Source of the DNA: Zoogloea oryzae
GTDB taxonomy: Bacteria; Pseudomonadota; Gammaproteobacteria; Burkholderiales; Rhodocyclaceae
Reading direction: 5' to 3'
Assembly (NCBI RefSeq): GCF_030161255.1
Contig: NZ_BSPX01000051.1
Location: 1 to 34,405, forward strand
DNA length: 34,405 bases
The translations under genes and the position numbers were made by a program. Shown here in pieces: positions 31,912 to 34,405 of the stretch (positions within the stretch are counted from its first letter, which is position 1; each line of letters starts with the position of its first letter). The notes below the pieces were generated by a model, which had not been told where the DNA came from, ran no database searches, and was given only the letters and a program-made list of their open reading frames with translations.

Positions 31912-33105
31912 ATGAAACAGATTCAGGAAGCCTACATCGTTGCCGCCACCCGCACGCCGGTGGCCAAGCGCAACGGGATGTTCCGCAACGTGCGCCCGGA
32001 CGACATGCTGGCCCATGTGCTGTCGGCGGTCGTGGCCAAGGTGCCGGGGCTCGACGCCACCGAGATCGGCGACGTGGTCGTCGGCTGCGCCATGCCGGAG
32101 GCCGAGCAGGGCATGAACGTGGCGCGCATCGGCGTGCTGCTGGCCGGCCTGCCCAACACCGTGCCGGGCATCACCATCAACCGCTTCTGCTCGTCCGGCC
32201 TGCAGGCCGTGGCCGACGCCGCCGCGCGCATCCGCCTGGGCGAAGCCGACGTGATGATCGCCGCCGGTACCGAGAGCATGACCGTGATGCCCCAGATCAT
32301 GGGCAACAAGATCTCCCTCAACCCGGCGATCTTCGCCAAGGACGAAAACCTCGGCATCGCCTTCGGCATGGGCCTCACGGCCGAGAAGGTCGCCCAGCAG
32401 TGGGGCATCGATCGTGCCGCCCAGGATGCCTTCGCGGTGCAGTCCAACCAGCGCGCCGCCGCGGCCATCGCCGCCGGCGCCTTCCGTGACGAGATCACGC
32501 CCTACACCGTGCGCACCCACGTGCCGGGCGAGGGCGGCACAGTGCGCGTCACCGAGCGCATTTGCGACACCGACGAGGGCCCGCGGGGCGACGCCACCGT
32601 CGAGAGCCTCGGCAAGCTCAAGCCGGTGTTCGCCGCCCGCGGTTCGGTGACGGCCGGCAACAGCTCCCAGATGTCCGACGGCGCCGGCGCGGTGCTGCTG
32701 ATGTCCGAGGCGGCCGTCAAGCGCTACGGCGTGAAGCCCATCGCGCGCTTCTGCAGCTACTCGGTGGCCGGCGTGCCGCCCGAGATCATGGGCATCGGCC
32801 CGGTCGAGGCGATCCCTCGCGCCCTCAAGGCGGCCGGCATCCAGCAGTCCGATCTCGACTGGATCGAGCTCAACGAAGCCTTCGCGGCCCAGGCCCTGGC
32901 GGTGATGCGCCAGCTCGACATGGATCAGTCCAAGATCAACCCCCAGGGCGGCGCCATCGCCCTCGGCCACCCGCTGGGCGCCACCGGGGTGATCCGTGCC
33001 GCCACGCTGATGAGCGCCTTCCAGCGCACCTCGGCCCGCTACGGCATGATCTCCATGTGCATCGGCACCGGCATGGGCGCCGCCGGCATCTTCGAGAAGG
33101 TGTGA
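31912..33105 (+). CDS. acetyl-CoA C-acyltransferase (thiolase), FadA-like
   Basis: 397-residue thiolase of module B. Nucleophile Cys93 in NRFCSSGLQAV, NEAFAAQAL, GHPLGATGVIR with the catalytic His, and the second Cys in MCIGTGMGAAGIF are all present, so it should be active. It is shorter than the module A thiolase and has the FadA-type length. Forms the natural partner of the FadN-like enzyme upstream. The ATG at 31912 has AAGGAGA (31899-31905) before it; an upstream in-frame TTG at 31825 lies in the repeat element and was rejected. Confidence 0.93.
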   Translation: MKQIQEAYIVAATRTPVAKRNGMFRNVRPDDMLAHVLSAVVAKVPGLDATEIGDVVVGCAMPEAEQGMNVARIGVLLAGLPNTVPGITINRFCSSGLQAVADAAARIRLGEADVMIAAGTESMTVMPQIMGNKISLNPAIFAKDENLGIAFGMGLTAEKVAQQWGIDRAAQDAFAVQSNQRAAAAIAAGAFRDEITPYTVRTHVPGEGGTVRVTERICDTDEGPRGDATVESLGKLKPVFAARGSVTAGNSSQMSDGAGAVLLMSEAAVKRYGVKPIARFCSYSVAGVPPEIMGIGPVEAIPRALKAAGIQQSDLDWIELNEAFAAQALAVMRQLDMDQSKINPQGGAIALGHPLGATGVIRAATLMSAFQRTSARYGMISMCIGTGMGAAGIFEKV

Positions 33106-33116
33106 CCCGCCTCGTT

Positions 33117-33151
33117 CCCGGCCGTGGGATCGCGGCCGGGGCGTCTGTTTT
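33117..33151 (+). terminator. probable terminator after the module B thiolase
   Basis: An 8-bp stem CCCGGCCG (33117-33124) and CGGCCGGG (33133-33140) with an 8-base loop is followed by GCGTCTGTTTT. The T-tract is offset and interrupted, so termination may be partial. It ends 3 bp before the next start codon. Confidence 0.5.
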
Positions 33152-33153
33152 CA

Positions 33154-34405
33154 GATGACCTCGCTTTCGGCAGACCGGGCCGACCCGCGCCCGTCCCTGC
33201 TGATCCAGACCAAGCTACGCCCGCCGGCCCCGTCGGCGGGCGTGCTGCTTCGTCCACGCCTGGTGGATGCCCTCTGCGCGCCCGGCCAGCCGCCGGTGCT
33301 GCGGGTATGTGCGTCGCCCGGCGCCGGCAAGACGACCCTGCTCGCCCAGCTGCGCGAGCGCCTCAGCGGCCTGGGCTGGCTGGTGGGCTGGCTCAGCCTC
33401 GACCGTGAGGACGACGATCCCGGCCTGTTCTTCCCGTATCTCGTTGCGGCCTTGGGGGGCGAAGACGGCCTGGCCCGCGAGGCCGCCCGCCTGCTCGCGC
33501 GGGATGCGCTGGCCTCGCCCCGGGCGGTGCTGGCGGCCCTCATCAACGGGCTGGCCCGCTCGCCGGTGCCGGTGGCGCTGATCCTCGACGACGCCGACGC
33601 GCTCACCACGCCACCGCTCCTCGACGCCCTGCAGACCCTCGTTCGCTACGCGCCGCCGGCCTTCCGGCTGATCCTCGCCGGGCGCGGCGCGCCAGCCTTG
33701 CCCTTCGCCACGCTGGCGGCGCGGGGGCAGCTGACCAGCATCGGCGAGCCCGAGCTGCGCTTTGCCGCCGACGAGGCGCGGCATTACTTTGAAGGCCTGG
33801 GCGGGCCGCTGGCCGAATCCGCCGTGGCGGATGCCGTGTGGCGCACCACCGAAGGCTGGGCCGCCGGCATGTATCTGGTTGCCCTGTCGGTGCGCGGCGC
33901 CGACGACGCCAACGCGCTGATGGCGGGCATCCGCCGCCGGGCGGGGGAGGGCGTGGGGGCGTATCTGGCCGAGAACGTCCTCGCCGGGCTCGACCCGGCC
34001 CGGGTGGATTTCCTCCTCGCCGCCGGCCCGCTCGACCGCTTCTGCCCGGACCTGTGCGCCGCGGTGAGCGGCCAGCCCGATGCCCGCCGGCTGCTGGACG
34101 AGCTCGCCGGCCAGAACCTCTTCGTGAAGCGCCTGGACGACGGCTGGTTCCGCTTTCATGCGCTGTTTGCCGATTACCTGAAGGCCCGCCTCGGGCGGGA
34201 CGACCCGGCGCGCCTGCGCCACATCCAGCTTGCCGCCGCCCGTTGGTGCGCCGACGCCGGCCTGTGGCAGGAGGCGGTGCGATACGCTCTGGCCGCTGGT
34301 GACGCGCCCCGCGCCGCCGCCTGGGCCGAAGCCTGCGCGATGGGGTTAGTGCAGGCCGGCGACATCCGCACCGTCATGGGCTGGCTGGCCCTGCTGCCGC
34401 CGGCG
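33154..34405 (+). CDS. MalT/LuxR-family STAND-ATPase transcriptional regulator, N-terminal part
   Basis: Open from the ATG at 33154 to the window end (417 codons), so the C-terminal LuxR-type HTH expected of the family is outside. Starts with the typical LLIQTKLRPP segment. Walker A SPGAGKTT (54-61) and Walker B ALILDDADAL (141-150) mark the NTPase. AGRGAPALPFATLAARGQL and the winged-helix region LVALSVRGADD, then FHALFADYLKARL (about 339-351), match the MalT/AcoK group. The alpha-helical sensor repeats begin near residue 358. Such proteins need ATP and an inducer to oligomerise and activate transcription. The inducer is unknown; its position after the thiolase does not prove a link to fatty acids. 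No strong ribosome site. Confidence 0.85.

Noticed and set aside
1..34405. CRISPR arrays, tRNA or rRNA genes
   Set aside because: No regularly spaced repeats and no tRNA- or rRNA-like sequence was noticed on reading both strands; a covariance-model search would be needed to exclude small RNAs.

Overview
The window is GC-rich chromosomal DNA with dense, mostly short-spaced genes and third-codon-position GC bias. Gene content (SUV3-like helicase next to a DUF3820 gene, FadE-type acyl-CoA dehydrogenase, FadN/FadJ-type fusion enzymes with TetR regulators, a LytS-like hybrid kinase) fits a betaproteobacterium, most likely a Rhodocyclales/Zoogloeaceae relative. That placement is an inference from family knowledge, not from a marker gene. 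No rRNA, tRNA, transposase, integrase or CRISPR array was seen.

Layout. (1) 1-3842: the 5' part of pepD on the minus strand, then a transglutaminase-like protein, an SUV3-like helicase and a small DUF3820 protein on plus. (2) 3855-7613: a LysR regulator divergent from a PaaI-type thioesterase, a YfcG-like glutathione protein and a DsbA-fold isomerase, followed by panB. (3) 7708-15858, all minus strand: a type I restriction-modification operon, hsdM-hsdS-(small orf)-HTH gene-nucleotidyltransferase gene-hsdR. (4) 15951-16296: a scarred remnant of the helicase 3' end joined to a second, nearly identical DUF3820 gene. (5) 16353-19917: a flavin-reductase-like protein and a 1000-residue membrane hybrid histidine kinase, convergent. 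(6) 20217-33105: two fatty-acid beta-oxidation modules. (7) 33154 to the right edge: the N-terminal part of a MalT/LuxR-type regulator.

The beta-oxidation region forms a coherent system. Module A is TetR-FadE-thiolase-FadJ-like-YciA thioesterase-FadL and ends at a strong terminator. Module B is TetR, then a FadN-like fusion enzyme and a FadA-like thiolase. Each module has a sigma70-like promoter with a dyad at or just past the -10 box, as expected for repression by TetR regulators that sense acyl-CoA. The two fusion enzymes have opposite domain order.

The most unusual part is the restriction locus. A winged-helix gene and an AbiEii-like nucleotidyltransferase gene sit between hsdS and hsdR. 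The nucleotidyltransferase stop overlaps the hsdR start as ATGA, and two adjacent dyads lie just upstream of the HTH gene. This looks like a toxin-antitoxin-like or controller cassette wired into restriction-subunit expression. The second notable structure is the duplicated DUF3820 gene bounding the LysR-to-hsdM segment, with a helicase remnant that can be read as three deletions at short repeats.
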